From: Thuidium tamariscinum
Lineage: Eukaryota; Streptophyta; Bryopsida; Hypnales; Thuidiaceae
Reading direction: 5' to 3'
Length of the DNA: 64,000 nucleotides
Assembly (NCBI GenBank): GCA_947034885.2
Contig: OX344752.2
Coordinates: 23,583,386-23,647,385, forward strand
In this document: positions 55,085 through 64,000 of the stretch, piece by piece
How positions within the stretch are numbered: the stretch's first letter is position 1
Layout of the letters: every line of letters begins with the position of its first letter
Program-made: the position numbers and the translations under genes
Notes under the pieces: generated by a model
Seen by the model: only the letters and a program-made list of their open reading frames with translations
The model's database searches: none
Told to the model about the DNA's origin: nothing

Positions 55085-56890
55085 TTTATTTGTATTTTGA
55101 ATAAAAATCCACTTCAGTGGTGTTTTTTTGGCACATATTCTTGTCACTATCACAAATTTGAGCATACCAACCTCCTTTTGTCTATAATTATACTAGTGCT
55201 ACATATAAAGACTTATGGCGGTTTACTATACAAACAAAGCATTGGTTCCATTCAAACTTCTTAATGTAAAGCTTTCTTCTTTTTATTTTGGAACCAACAA
55301 AATTTGATCTACTTTTTTTTAAGGAATACAACCTCTTTGAAGGTCACTCATATTTTTTGATATTACGAGTACTATTGAGTAATTTTCACATACAATGTAT
55401 TGCCCATGAGAGAAAATAAATCCCGGGGAGATTACTCGGGATTTTTAGAAAACTACGTGAGTTAAAAGATAGGGTCTATTTAATTCAAAGGGGATAAATT
55501 TTATATATATGTAGAACTACTATAGGGTTCTTGAAATGTCACATATCCTATTATATATAAATTAGGCTATGTATAAACATCATTTAGTAGGAATTTTTAT
55601 TAATAAATTAGCCTTTACAAATAGGGTTCATATAAAAAGTTTGTAGTACAATGAGTCTAGATGTAAACAAAATTTTTTAATTGAATGATAAAACTTACAC
55701 AATTTAGTAAATCTAAGGATGTTTTTCAAGAGATTTGTTGTTATCATCAAATAATTCTAGCCTGTACATACAAATCTTTCCTTGAGTATACCAATTATGT
55801 AACAGCATGTAAGAATCTATTGTTCCAAGACAAAAGAATTGAGCTATAAATTTACAATGAGGTTGTACTATGGAGATTTGTGTTCATACAAAGTATCCAT
55901 TAAGAAATTGGTGTAGAGTGTGCAACATTTGTATGGAATCTTTTCTATACTTTGATACTACAAACTCTAGATTTGCCTCAACTACTTGAACATATACTTG
56001 TAAATGTGTAGAATCATCTTCTTTTTACTAGTATTTAATAAACACTCTTTTATTTTTTGATTCTAAATTCAAAACCATTGTAAATGCATATGTAAAAATA
56101 AAATATATAGTGTCTATATTGAAATAGAGGTCATATTCTTGGGTTAATCTACAATGTTTTTAGAGTGTCAATTTCTCATGTTGTTCATGTTATATTACTA
56201 GTATTGGTGTTTTTCTTAGTTTTAGTATCATAACTATATTTAATGTTTTTATGATGTTTATTATTCACTATATTAGGTTGTTTAGAATACATGGCATAGA
56301 ATTTAGAATATTTAAAACTATTGTTGCAATTTACATTTTTATTTATCATTTGAAATTGTACTAAAATAGTGTATATGTAAGACACTACTTATATAGTGTG
56401 TTGTAAATGGATATGAAAAAATTAGACATATAAATTTTGTATATAAGATAGCCTAACTATAAAAAACAAATGATTGAATTTATATGTAAAAATACGGTCA
56501 TTTTAATTACTAAAATGAAGGTAAATAGCCCTATGTTAAATACCCTCTTAACTCAGGTGTATGCTTAAAATTACAAGGAGTGATCTCCCTGGGAAATAAA
56601 TGTGTGGTCTCTATTATCCCATACTTATTTTACACAAACAAAGCTATGTACTTGCACTAGTTGGCTAGATTTCACCCTTCAAAAACTAAGCATTTTGATC
56701 TCAATGTACATGAAGAAGACTTCATAAGGAAAGATTATAGTAAAGAATTGAAAATAATAAGGTTTGCATGGTTGGATTTTCAATGTTTTTTTTAAACCTT
56801 TATAATACATTTATCAAAGAAAATCTATCCATATACATTTTTATATACTTTGATTCTATTTTTCATATGAATGGTGAAAAGTAGAGGATT
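55085..56890. other. AT-rich intergenic stretch, nothing recognised
   Basis: No gene, inverted-end element or shared repeat seen. Confidence 0.4.
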
Positions 56891-56894
56891 GCTA

Positions 56895-57120
56895 TTATAA
56901 GAGCCTAAGAGTGTGAGCCCATGAGTCTAAAAGACTACATACTTATGGTATAGATGTCTATACTATAAACACTTCCTCTAATTGTAGTTTAACTATGCTA
57001 TACATACCTATATTATAGGTGTTTATGTTATTTATAATTACCATTAATGGTTGTTGTGTATCTACTTATATATATGCTCAAGGCTCATATGCTTGCATCT
57101 TCATGTTCACATACTAGCAT
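56895..57120 (+). repeat. Family S repeat, copy 3 (empty site)
   Basis: Continuous version of the sequence split by element D copy 2: 'aatggttgttgtgtatctac' runs through gctcaaggctc (57076-57086) into 'ttcatgttcacatactagc'. Confidence 0.65.
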
Positions 57121-57726
57121 TATTAGTGCAAAGTATATACTCAAATTGTACATACATGTATCAAGTTATCAATGAATTTTGAGACTAAAAAAATATATAG
57201 ATATTATTTGTAGGTCAAATACTAAAACTAAAACTTTGTGAGATCATAATACATCAAACAACATCCAAAAACCTAGGTTTATAAAAAAAATTCTTGACTT
57301 TATATATAGAGAAAGAGACAAAAAGACATTCATTTATTTACATTTGTACCTATTGTTGAAGACAAAATTTTCTCAATTTATAAGCCTTGTTAATCTTGGA
57401 ATGAATTGTTATATACCTTGAAAAATACATCTTTTAATTTTATAGCATTCAAATCATGGTTTTATAGTTGTTTACTACATTAATATGTAGCTTCTTAAAC
57501 TTTCTATTGACCAAGTTATAGACTTAACTACTCACTTATTGAAGGGAAATTTGAAGGTACTAATTAAAGTTTACATAGTGTCTATGATAAATTTATTACC
57601 ATTATTTTTTATATAAAAATTAGTATTCTAAAATGTACTACTATAATAATCAGCATGATTACCAAAGTCATAATTTTTTAATTACTACAATATTTAATTA
57701 TTTTCTTACATTTCTAAATTCTACGT
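57121..57726. other. AT-rich intergenic stretch, nothing recognised
   Basis: No feature seen. Confidence 0.4.
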
Positions 57727-58110
57727 TCTAAGGAAGAAACAGCCAATACTGCACTTGTACTTTGCGTTGGACCCTAGACTCATCCCAATGCATTGATAAA
57801 CTTTAGTGAATGTGTTCGCCACATACTTGAATCTAATTTGCTCATGCGTATTAACGGTACATACCAAAATTTGATTGGCTCATTGCTTATTTTAGTACTG
57901 TTCATATTTGGGTGTACCTACATGATAGTTTTAGTGGTCTAGGAATCCAAAACTTTGGAAAATCATAGAAATTACATATGACATTTGAAAAATCTATTTT
58001 TTTAACATCCATGATTTCACTTGCTAATACTAGAAAATAATTTTTTAGAAAAAGATGCCTCCAACTATGTTGAATTTTTTATTTGGATGGTTTTGGGTGT
58101 TTCCACCGTA
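57727..58110 (-). mobile_element. Family N element, copy 3 (inverted)
   Basis: Right side reads tgcctccaactatgttgaat then ggttttgggtgtttccaccg, the inverse of the left end of N copies 1 and 2. It shares with copy 4 a further block ('cataccaaaatttgattggc', 'aatgtgttcgcca'). Confidence 0.7.
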
Positions 58111-58214
58111 TCCCATTATTCATTGCAAGTGAAAATCCAACTTCAAAGTTGTGAAGTTGGAAAAAAAATTGAACTTATTTAGTACAATCAAAAAATGTAA
58201 TTAGACTAATAAGG

Positions 58215-58592
58215 GAGAAACATCCATTACCGCACCTATCCCTTGCATTGAACCCTAAACTCATTCAAAACCATCCCAAGATTGCACTCAATGTGTTCGC
58301 CAAATGCTTGATTCTAATTTGTTGATGCATATCAATGACACATACCAAAATTTGATTGGCTCACTACTGATTTTATTAGCGTTCAGATTTTAGGGCATCT
58401 ATAGAACATTTTCAAAGGTTTAGGGAGTGAATACTTTGAAAAATGTTAGAAATTACATACAACATCCGAAAATTTGAATTTTTTTCATGATTTTCATTGG
58501 ATAGTTTTAGAAAAATATAATTTCTAGCAAAAATCACCTCCAATTATGCTAAATTCCTTATTTAGATGGTTTTGGATGCTTCCACCGTAAAT
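58215..58592 (-). mobile_element. Family N element, copy 4 (inverted)
   Basis: Same order of blocks as copy 3, about 100 bp downstream of it in the same orientation. Right end atggttttggatgcttccac is decayed. Confidence 0.65.
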
Positions 58593-58712
58593 CCGAAATA
58601 GTTGTGGAGGCCCCTATATACAAAATTGAAATAATTAATAAATTTTTTAATTTAATCTATAAGATGAAACTCACTTGAAGTGCAATGTGCATTCATTCTC
58701 AAGTGCTAGCTA

Positions 58713-59046
58713 CTAGGGTAAGGGGTCCATAAAGCGCCCATCTAATAGCTAAAACTGAATTTTGGGGAGCTGAAACTTCTTGCAATATTTTCAATAAATA
58801 TTCCTTAAAAGTCGATTGGAATTGGCATCTAACCCAAGTTGTTTCATATTTTTTGGAGTTTTATGTAATTAGATATGAATTTTTGAAGTCAAAATGGCAT
58901 TGGCTCTAAAACCGCCCACCTCCTCAAATGTACAGTGCTAGTACATTCCTGTAAAGATGGAAAAACATCATGTACAAACATTGTACATTTGAAGAGGTGG
59001 GCGATTTCAATGCCCAAACTGTTCTCGAGCCTTCTACCTTAGGGTA
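58713..59046 (-). mobile_element. Family L element, copy 4 (inverted)
   Basis: The inverse of the family core is present ('ggcatctaacccaagttgtt', 'caatattttcaataaata'). Ends gggtaaggggtcc and gagccttctaccttag are imperfect inverses. Contains two 'gtacat..atgtac' pairs. Confidence 0.65.
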
Positions 59047-59547
59047 GATGAGAGTATTGTTTGGACTAGGCGTGGGCCATATCCCTTCTTTGCGTCTTTG
59101 TCCAACCTGGTGGGCTTGGCTGCTTTGCATGTGGTGGTGTTTTGCCATGGATTTCCATTTGTTTAAAATAAATTTAAGAAAATAAGAAAATAAGAAAAAA
59201 AACTGACTGAAAGTCGGCAAACTTGGCACCATCCTTGCAATTAATGTTTGTGTGGGGGACATAGACCTGGGAGGCTGGGACTTCCATCCCTGCCCTATTT
59301 CGGAACATACTAGCTCTCTATTTTTGACAAGGTCGTTAATTGGGGGGGGGGGAGGTTTGAAATTTGGACGTGGTATCAAGGAGCAAGTTCAGCAACATAT
59401 CAGGGAGCCATGTCGGTCTTGGAAGAAGCACCACACTAGACTAGGGCACTAGGCATGGGACTAGGTTTCCATGATTTATTGATAAACGGTCGAAGCAGTC
59501 AGAAAGCTTAGAGCATCCCCATCACATGGCTTAGAATTTGACTCAAA
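59047..59547. other. Intergenic with possible retroposon fragment
   Basis: At 59152 'atggatttccatttgttta' followed by an A-rich run (to 59201) resembles the retroposon fragments at 0.7 and 50.4 kb in the opposite orientation. No target duplication could be identified. The open frames across this area are not convincing. Confidence 0.35.
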
Positions 59548-59702
59548 CATTTGAGGGGATTTGAGGCCTCCACAGGACCCCGAAACTGTTCCCGTCACAT
59601 CTGGCCGCTGTCAGGCCAAAATTTACCCAAATTTAAAATTAAAAAAAAATTGGATCCTGAAATATGACACCCCCCCCAAAAAAAAAATTCAAAAAATAAA
59701 TA

Positions 59703-59737
<35 letters not shown>

Positions 59738-59836
59738 TGTGGCACTCTCTCGACCACGTAGGATTTTTGTTCATGCGACAGAAACTGCATTTCCAGGAAC
59801 CTACAGTCTTCCAATGGCCTCAAAAATCCTCTAATG
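59548..59836 (-). mobile_element. Family K inverted-repeat element, copy 5 (inverted)
   Basis: Ends catttgaggggatttgagg and the inverse cctcaaaaatcctctaatg. Interior inverse blocks: 'tggccgctgtcaggcc', 'cctgaaatatgac', 'cgaccacgtaggattt'. A (taa)n run lies inside. Confidence 0.7.
59698..59736. repeat. (AAT)n microsatellite inside family K copy 5
   Basis: Roughly a dozen AAT trinucleotides. It lies where other K copies have an A/T-rich spacer. Confidence 0.9.
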
Positions 59837-60072
59837 ATGAGGCCCTTTGTAGGCTCTCCAACTCGGGCTAGGTGATAACTTAGTTGTCTTTCCCACTACT
59901 AAACTATGTAAGCAACTCTTTAGAAGAGATTTTTATTTATATAATCAAGTTATCCAGTTTATTTTGCCTTAAATTTGAACCCAAAAAACATTGTTTGTTT
60001 TTGTTTGTTTTTATATCTTTGAAGTCTCACTCTCTTTGCTTGACGAGATCTCAAAATAATTTGAGTTTGCAA

Positions 60073-60308
60073 TGGAACAAGGTTCCTTAAATGTCCTTGG
60101 GGTAGAGGGAGGTGTCCCAATCTATATGGGATATATGACTTCCGACTAGTTGGAACTAGGAATTCAAATTTTGAATTTTGAAGATTCAAATTTTTTGTAA
60201 AATTCAAAATTTGAATTCCTAGTTTCAAGTAGTTTGAAATCATATATCCCACATGGGTTGGGGCACCTCCCTCCACCCTATGAGAATATAAAGAGCCTTG
60301 TTCCACTG
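60073..60308. mobile_element. Foldback element (about 236 bp)
   Basis: Ends ggaacaaggttcctt... and the inverse ...agccttgttcca; inner arms pair strongly: gagggaggtgtcccaatc with its inverse at 60258-60276, and ggaattcaaattttgaattt with its inverse. Shares the 'gaggtgtcccaatc' element with the next foldback. Confidence 0.7.
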
Positions 60309-60365
60309 CAAATTCACTTTTCCTTAAATCTACTTTATGGGGGATGTAAAAAAGTATGAGTTTTC

Positions 60366-60540
60366 ATGACAAGTAGAGCTCACTACATCCTCTTAAGATG
60401 AAGAGAGGTGTCCCAATCCATGTGAGAGAAAGGAGTTTATGAATTTGAAGGGATTCCTTCAAGTTCATACTTTGCTATGTCCCTTAAGGATTGGGACACC
60501 TCCCTCTACCTCAAGAGGATATAGTGAGTTCTACTTCTTG
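60366..60540. mobile_element. Foldback element (about 175 bp)
   Basis: Ends aagtagagctcactacatcc and the inverse ggatatagtgagttctactt; inner arms 'gaggtgtcccaatccatg' pair with 'attgggacacctccctc'. Related to the preceding foldback by the shared inner arm. Confidence 0.7.
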
Positions 60541-60943
60541 TAGAAAATTCAAAGCAAGATGGATTTCATTGTTAATCTTTTGGGGGACAAGAAATGTCTA
60601 ATTTTTATACAAGAAATTATTTGTAAGCATTTCATTTTTTTTTAAAATTGAAATTCGATGGTCAACTATGGTTTGTACTTCAATGTTGGGATCAAAAGTA
60701 CAGTCCACCTTTCTTCCAAATTCTAGCTAAAATTTAGTATTTTCCTATCTTTTCAATAAATTTGGCCACGCCTGGCCTTTTTTTGAGTCCTATCTTGCGT
60801 GCACTGGGGTACTGATTGTTGGTTGATCCGGCCAAATACCCAATTTGAGTCATATATCCAACTTGAGCTGTGATGGAAATGCTCTTAGTAGTATGGCTAG
60901 GGGAGAGGTAGTATTCCAGAGACTTTTTAAGTTTTACCAGCTA
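60541..60943. other. Intergenic, nothing recognised
   Basis: No gene. Part of 60790-60880 ('ggccaaatacccaattt', 'tgagtcatat') recurs inverted or direct inside the next element, so an older, related repeat may be present. Confidence 0.4.
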
Positions 60944-61341
60944 AGAGCATCTCCATGGGTTGCATATAAGAGATGCGCAAGCAACGATTGCTTGCCGAGC
61001 CATCAAAGAAGCCTAGGCCTAGCCAAATAAATTTGCTCCACCCCAACACGGCGATTGAGAATGGGGAGTCAAACAATTTTAGATGTCAAGGTGCCACGTT
61101 GTGGATTAGAACAAGACAAACCCTTCTTCAATTTTAAAGTGCCTTGAAAGTAAGAATTAAATACAAAAAGCACATCAAGTCCAACCAAATACTCTCCATT
61201 TGGCCAAGCCATCATCAAATTTGATTGGACTTGGCCTTTCTTTTTGCTTCATTGTGTGTACTGTGGAGAAATTTATTTTGGCCAAACCCGACCAAATACC
61301 CATTTTGTGCCATATCTTGCGCTACATGGAGATGCTCTAAT
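60944..61341. mobile_element. 'GAGCATCTCC' miniature inverted-repeat element (about 398 bp)
   Basis: Ends agagcatctccatgggttgc and the inverse gctacatggagatgctct. The interior includes 'gaccaaatacccattttg'. Same terminal type as 53921-54181 but a different interior. Confidence 0.7.
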
Positions 61342-62214
61342 TCCCTTCAATTCCCAAATTGAACCAATATTTCAAGCACACTCAGTCTCTACTGATTCCC
61401 TCTATTTTTTACTCAAAACATAAATTCTATAGATTTATTCATTGAATTTTGTCAATGTTTTCAAATTCCAATTTCTTTTTTTACCAAATCCTTCTACTAA
61501 CTTTGAACTAGCTGCCAAGTTTTTTAAGATCATTAGAGAGAGCTATTGCAACATTCTTCTAAAAAAAGTAACTTTTAAGAATGAAGTACATTTTATTTTC
61601 TTCAATGAACCAATTGTGTACATTTTAAGAGGTGGTTGCTTTCAGAGATCAATGTGTTGTAAGTCCCAAAATTTATAAGTAATGGATACTTCACACAATG
61701 GTGAAAGGTTGAGAGGCCATGGATTTCTACTAATCAAATTTTAAGAAACCAAGACTTTGGTCTCTTGACCCTTGACCCTTAAAAATACAAGTCTAAAAGC
61801 CATCACCTTCTCACTACCTACATGGCAACAAATTGCTTATATGGTGACAAAGCCTCAAAGGAAGTTAAGGTCGGCTTAAAATGGAAATTCAAACTATGGT
61901 CAATAGGCTATAGAAGTTTTTCATTAAAAATCAAAATTTAAAAAGATCTCAATTAATAGATTGGTATGGTTTCACACTTGGAGCTTGGCCATAGGATGCT
62001 TCACACTAAAGCCACCTCCATTGAAAGGCCACAAAAGTTCATTGCCAAGGCTTAAGGCCGTTTAGATTTGGTTTGGGGAGACTTCTCACTATGGCCATCC
62101 AAATTGAGAGGTCATAGAAGTTCACTGCTAAGGATTTGGACTTTGAGTTTGGCCTTTGGAAGCTTTACATTATAGTCTTCCAAAATCTCTAAATCCTATT
62201 TTTTTTATTGCCTT
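61342..62214. other. AT-rich intergenic with a fragment of family L
   Basis: Segment about 61590-61690 ('gtacattttaagaggtggtt', 'aaatttataagtaatgg') resembles the left half of family L. The rest shows nothing. Confidence 0.4.
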
Positions 62215-62218
62215 TTAA

Positions 62219-63139
62219 CTCCTAAAGGCTCAAGGCCATTTTGGGGGGTCAAAAACCACTCAAAACTGCCATTTTTGTTGCATTTATCCAAAAGAACAAA
62301 AAAAGTGTTTTTATAGAATCTAACCTTAGGATCTTCTACTTTGTTTGTCTAAGATTATGTGGTAAAAATTTCATGAAGTTTGACCTTATAGATTGGAAGA
62401 TATGAGCATTCAAAGTTGGAAAACATAGTTTTGTTAAACTCTATCCTGCAATTTCAGATGACTTTCATTGCCATTTGTTGAATTTTTTTATACTATGGAC
62501 TTTGAATTAAAAAAAAATTGTATTTGAAAATCGAGTTGAAAGTCTAGAAAAAAAAATTCAAAAAAAAAAATGCTTGATTTTCATTCTTTAAAAAATTATT
62601 AAGTAGAGGTAGGTCCAAGATTGAAAGAAAAATTAAATCGTTAATAACTCTAAGATGGAGTTGAAACACAATATTCCTGACAGTGAGATTGTTCTATAAA
62701 GGAAATTTAACCTTCGAAAGCAATTTTTTTTAAATCTGAAAATTGCATTTAGAAATGAATCCTTTAAGTTATTTTTTCTAGAAGATGTTCAAACTACCCC
62801 AAAAACAAGATTGTTAATAACTTTCACATAACCAATCCAAATGGAATGAATCAAAGCTTCAAACGTAGACAAAAATATGATCTTTGAGACAAAAAAAAAT
62901 TTAAATTTAATTTCAAGTTTTTGTGGATTTATTTTTCTACCCACCGACTTGAAATTTGGGCTTTTTGTGGTATAACTCTTGCTCCTAGGCGCCAATTTAA
63001 ATAAAAATTATATTCCCATCAAGCTAATCTATTTTCCTATATTCTGAGAAAGTTTCAAAAAAATTCACTAAAAATTGAGGTCATTGGAACCTATCCAAAC
63101 TCCAAATTGATTCTCAAGGGGACAATGGACTTTAAGGGA
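62219..63139 (+). mobile_element. TTAA-flanked element, subfamily B, copy 3 (921 bp)
   Basis: Flanked by TTAA at 62215-62218 and 63140-63143. Termini ctcctaaaggctcaaggcc and the decayed inverse gacaatggactttaaggga. Aligns end to end with copy 1 at similar length. No coding frame. Confidence 0.85.
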
Positions 63140-63143
63140 TTAA

Positions 63144-64000
63144 TAGTCTATTTCTTTGGATTCTCAATAAAATTTTGGTCATTCAATCCCAGGGCCTCTT
63201 GACTTGGACAACCACAATATGAAGTGGACTTAATTCTTTAAAGGTTCACAAAATAAAAAACAATTTGTATTGGATTCCAATTCCATTTTCATTCCTACCA
63301 AATTTTACCAATTTTTTTTAGGAATATAGCTTCTTCCAGTTGCAATGATTCTTTAAAAGGTCGTTCTAAGAACTTGGCCATTTTCTTTTAGAATCAAAAG
63401 GACAAAAAACCAAATATGTTGAACACTTTGATATAATGACACTTCTAGATTCTAATTGGTATAATGACGGTTACTTCATACCTAGAAGATGGGCCAATTT
63501 TCCTTGAAGTCAATTGTACAATATTTTAGCCCTTTTGGGACTATAGATTTTCAACTAATCATTAGAATAAGATGTCTCCCACATATGAGGCTTTGAGGTG
63601 AAGAAGCTTGAACTAATTCAACAAAAACTAAAAAAATTTAGTGCCTTTCTTTTTTTTACACCCCTCTACATCTAGAAGCCAAGACAATCCTCCTTAAGGC
63701 CAATTGCACAAAATCCAATGAATCTAATTTGTGAAAAAAAAAAAATTATGTGAAAAGTTTTATTAATTTGAAATTTGACATTGGCCTTGGGGCTAGGAAT
63801 TTTCCTCTCATTTTTAGTGCATTCATTTCTACAAGCTCAAGCCATATCAAATCATATTTTTTGAATAAAAATTTCATTCCACCAAATTTGCTTGGCCTCT
63901 AGGCAGTAGGCACATTACAAAAAATTAGAACTTTGTAGAAGGTTGCTAATTGTAGTTTGATTTTATGCCAAAGTGCAATTGAAAAAAATCAAAAAATTAT
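63144..64000. other. AT-rich intergenic stretch to the window end, nothing recognised
   Basis: No gene, inverted-end element or shared repeat seen. Confidence 0.4.

Noticed and set aside
58924..59379. 151-codon minus-strand frame as a gene
   Set aside because: It runs across family L copy 4 and a putative retroposon fragment, and its translation is low-complexity and Pro/Ser-rich by chance.
270..63143. Repeated TTTAGGGG/CCCCTAAA motifs that resemble the plant telomere unit TTTAGGG
   Set aside because: They occur singly, always next to TTAA at the ends of dispersed elements, and never as tandem arrays, so they are element termini and not interstitial telomere DNA.
1..64000. rRNA, tRNA, CRISPR arrays, LTR retrotransposons or an autonomous transposase
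   Set aside because: No tRNA B-box with a matching cloverleaf, no rRNA core sequence, no regularly spaced direct repeats of CRISPR type, no paired LTRs with a primer-binding site, and no open frame long enough for a transposase were seen.

Overview
The window is nuclear DNA of a eukaryote, most likely from the green-plant lineage (a streptophyte alga or a seedless land plant with a large, repeat-rich genome). Reasons: genes with GT-AG introns, a MAD2 checkpoint gene that reads like plant and algal MAD2, and repeats typical of plants (CACTA-type foldbacks, Mutator-like miniature elements with 9-10 bp target duplications, 'GAGCATC' miniature elements). The species cannot be named from the sequence. 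Most of the window is AT-rich non-coding DNA. The genes sit in short islands of visibly higher GC.

Genes: (1) 9657-12739 (+), a six-exon, 631-residue membrane-anchored protein of the GDP-fucose protein O-fucosyltransferase type. (2) 14051-15596 (-), a complete five-exon, 205-residue MAD2 spindle-checkpoint protein. Genes 1 and 2 converge. (3) 19755-20947 (-), an unrecognised acidic-then-basic protein of about 249 residues with a provisional 20-nt microexon. (4) 29606-31153 (+), a two-exon, 79-residue single-pass membrane protein with a coiled coil. No rRNA, tRNA or CRISPR was seen. All other open frames look like chance.

The rest is a dense, layered collection of non-autonomous repeats. The most striking group consists of 0.36-0.95 kb elements that start CCCCTAAAGG, end CCTTTAGGGG and are flanked on both sides by TTAA. 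Copies occur as subfamilies A (three copies), B (four), C/D (three), E, F and H. Three internal comparisons of filled with empty sites (at 48.8 kb, 47.1 kb and 41.1 kb) support a 4-bp target duplication of TTAA or a close variant. That is the insertion signature of piggyBac-type transposons, which are not a usual component of plant genomes. No transposase is present, so the assignment is inferred from ends and target alone.

Other layers are: foldback elements with CACTA-like ends and 3-bp duplications (6.4, 18.5, 27.6, 51.3, 52.55 and 54.9 kb), some nested in other repeats; Mutator-like miniature elements with 9-10 bp duplications (38.9 and 45.9 kb); two short A-tailed retroposon fragments with 14- and 17-bp duplications (0.7 and 50.4 kb); several further terminal-inverted-repeat families, named K, L, M, N and O here; a 1.4-kb palindrome built from about 175-185 bp monomers (22.27-23.64 kb); and a 173-bp tandem array (39.79-40.22 kb). 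Nesting gives a relative order: CACTA foldbacks inserted into family A and O copies, a TTAA element inserted into another TTAA element, and K inserted into M. The gene island from about 8.4 to 16.0 kb appears free of these families.
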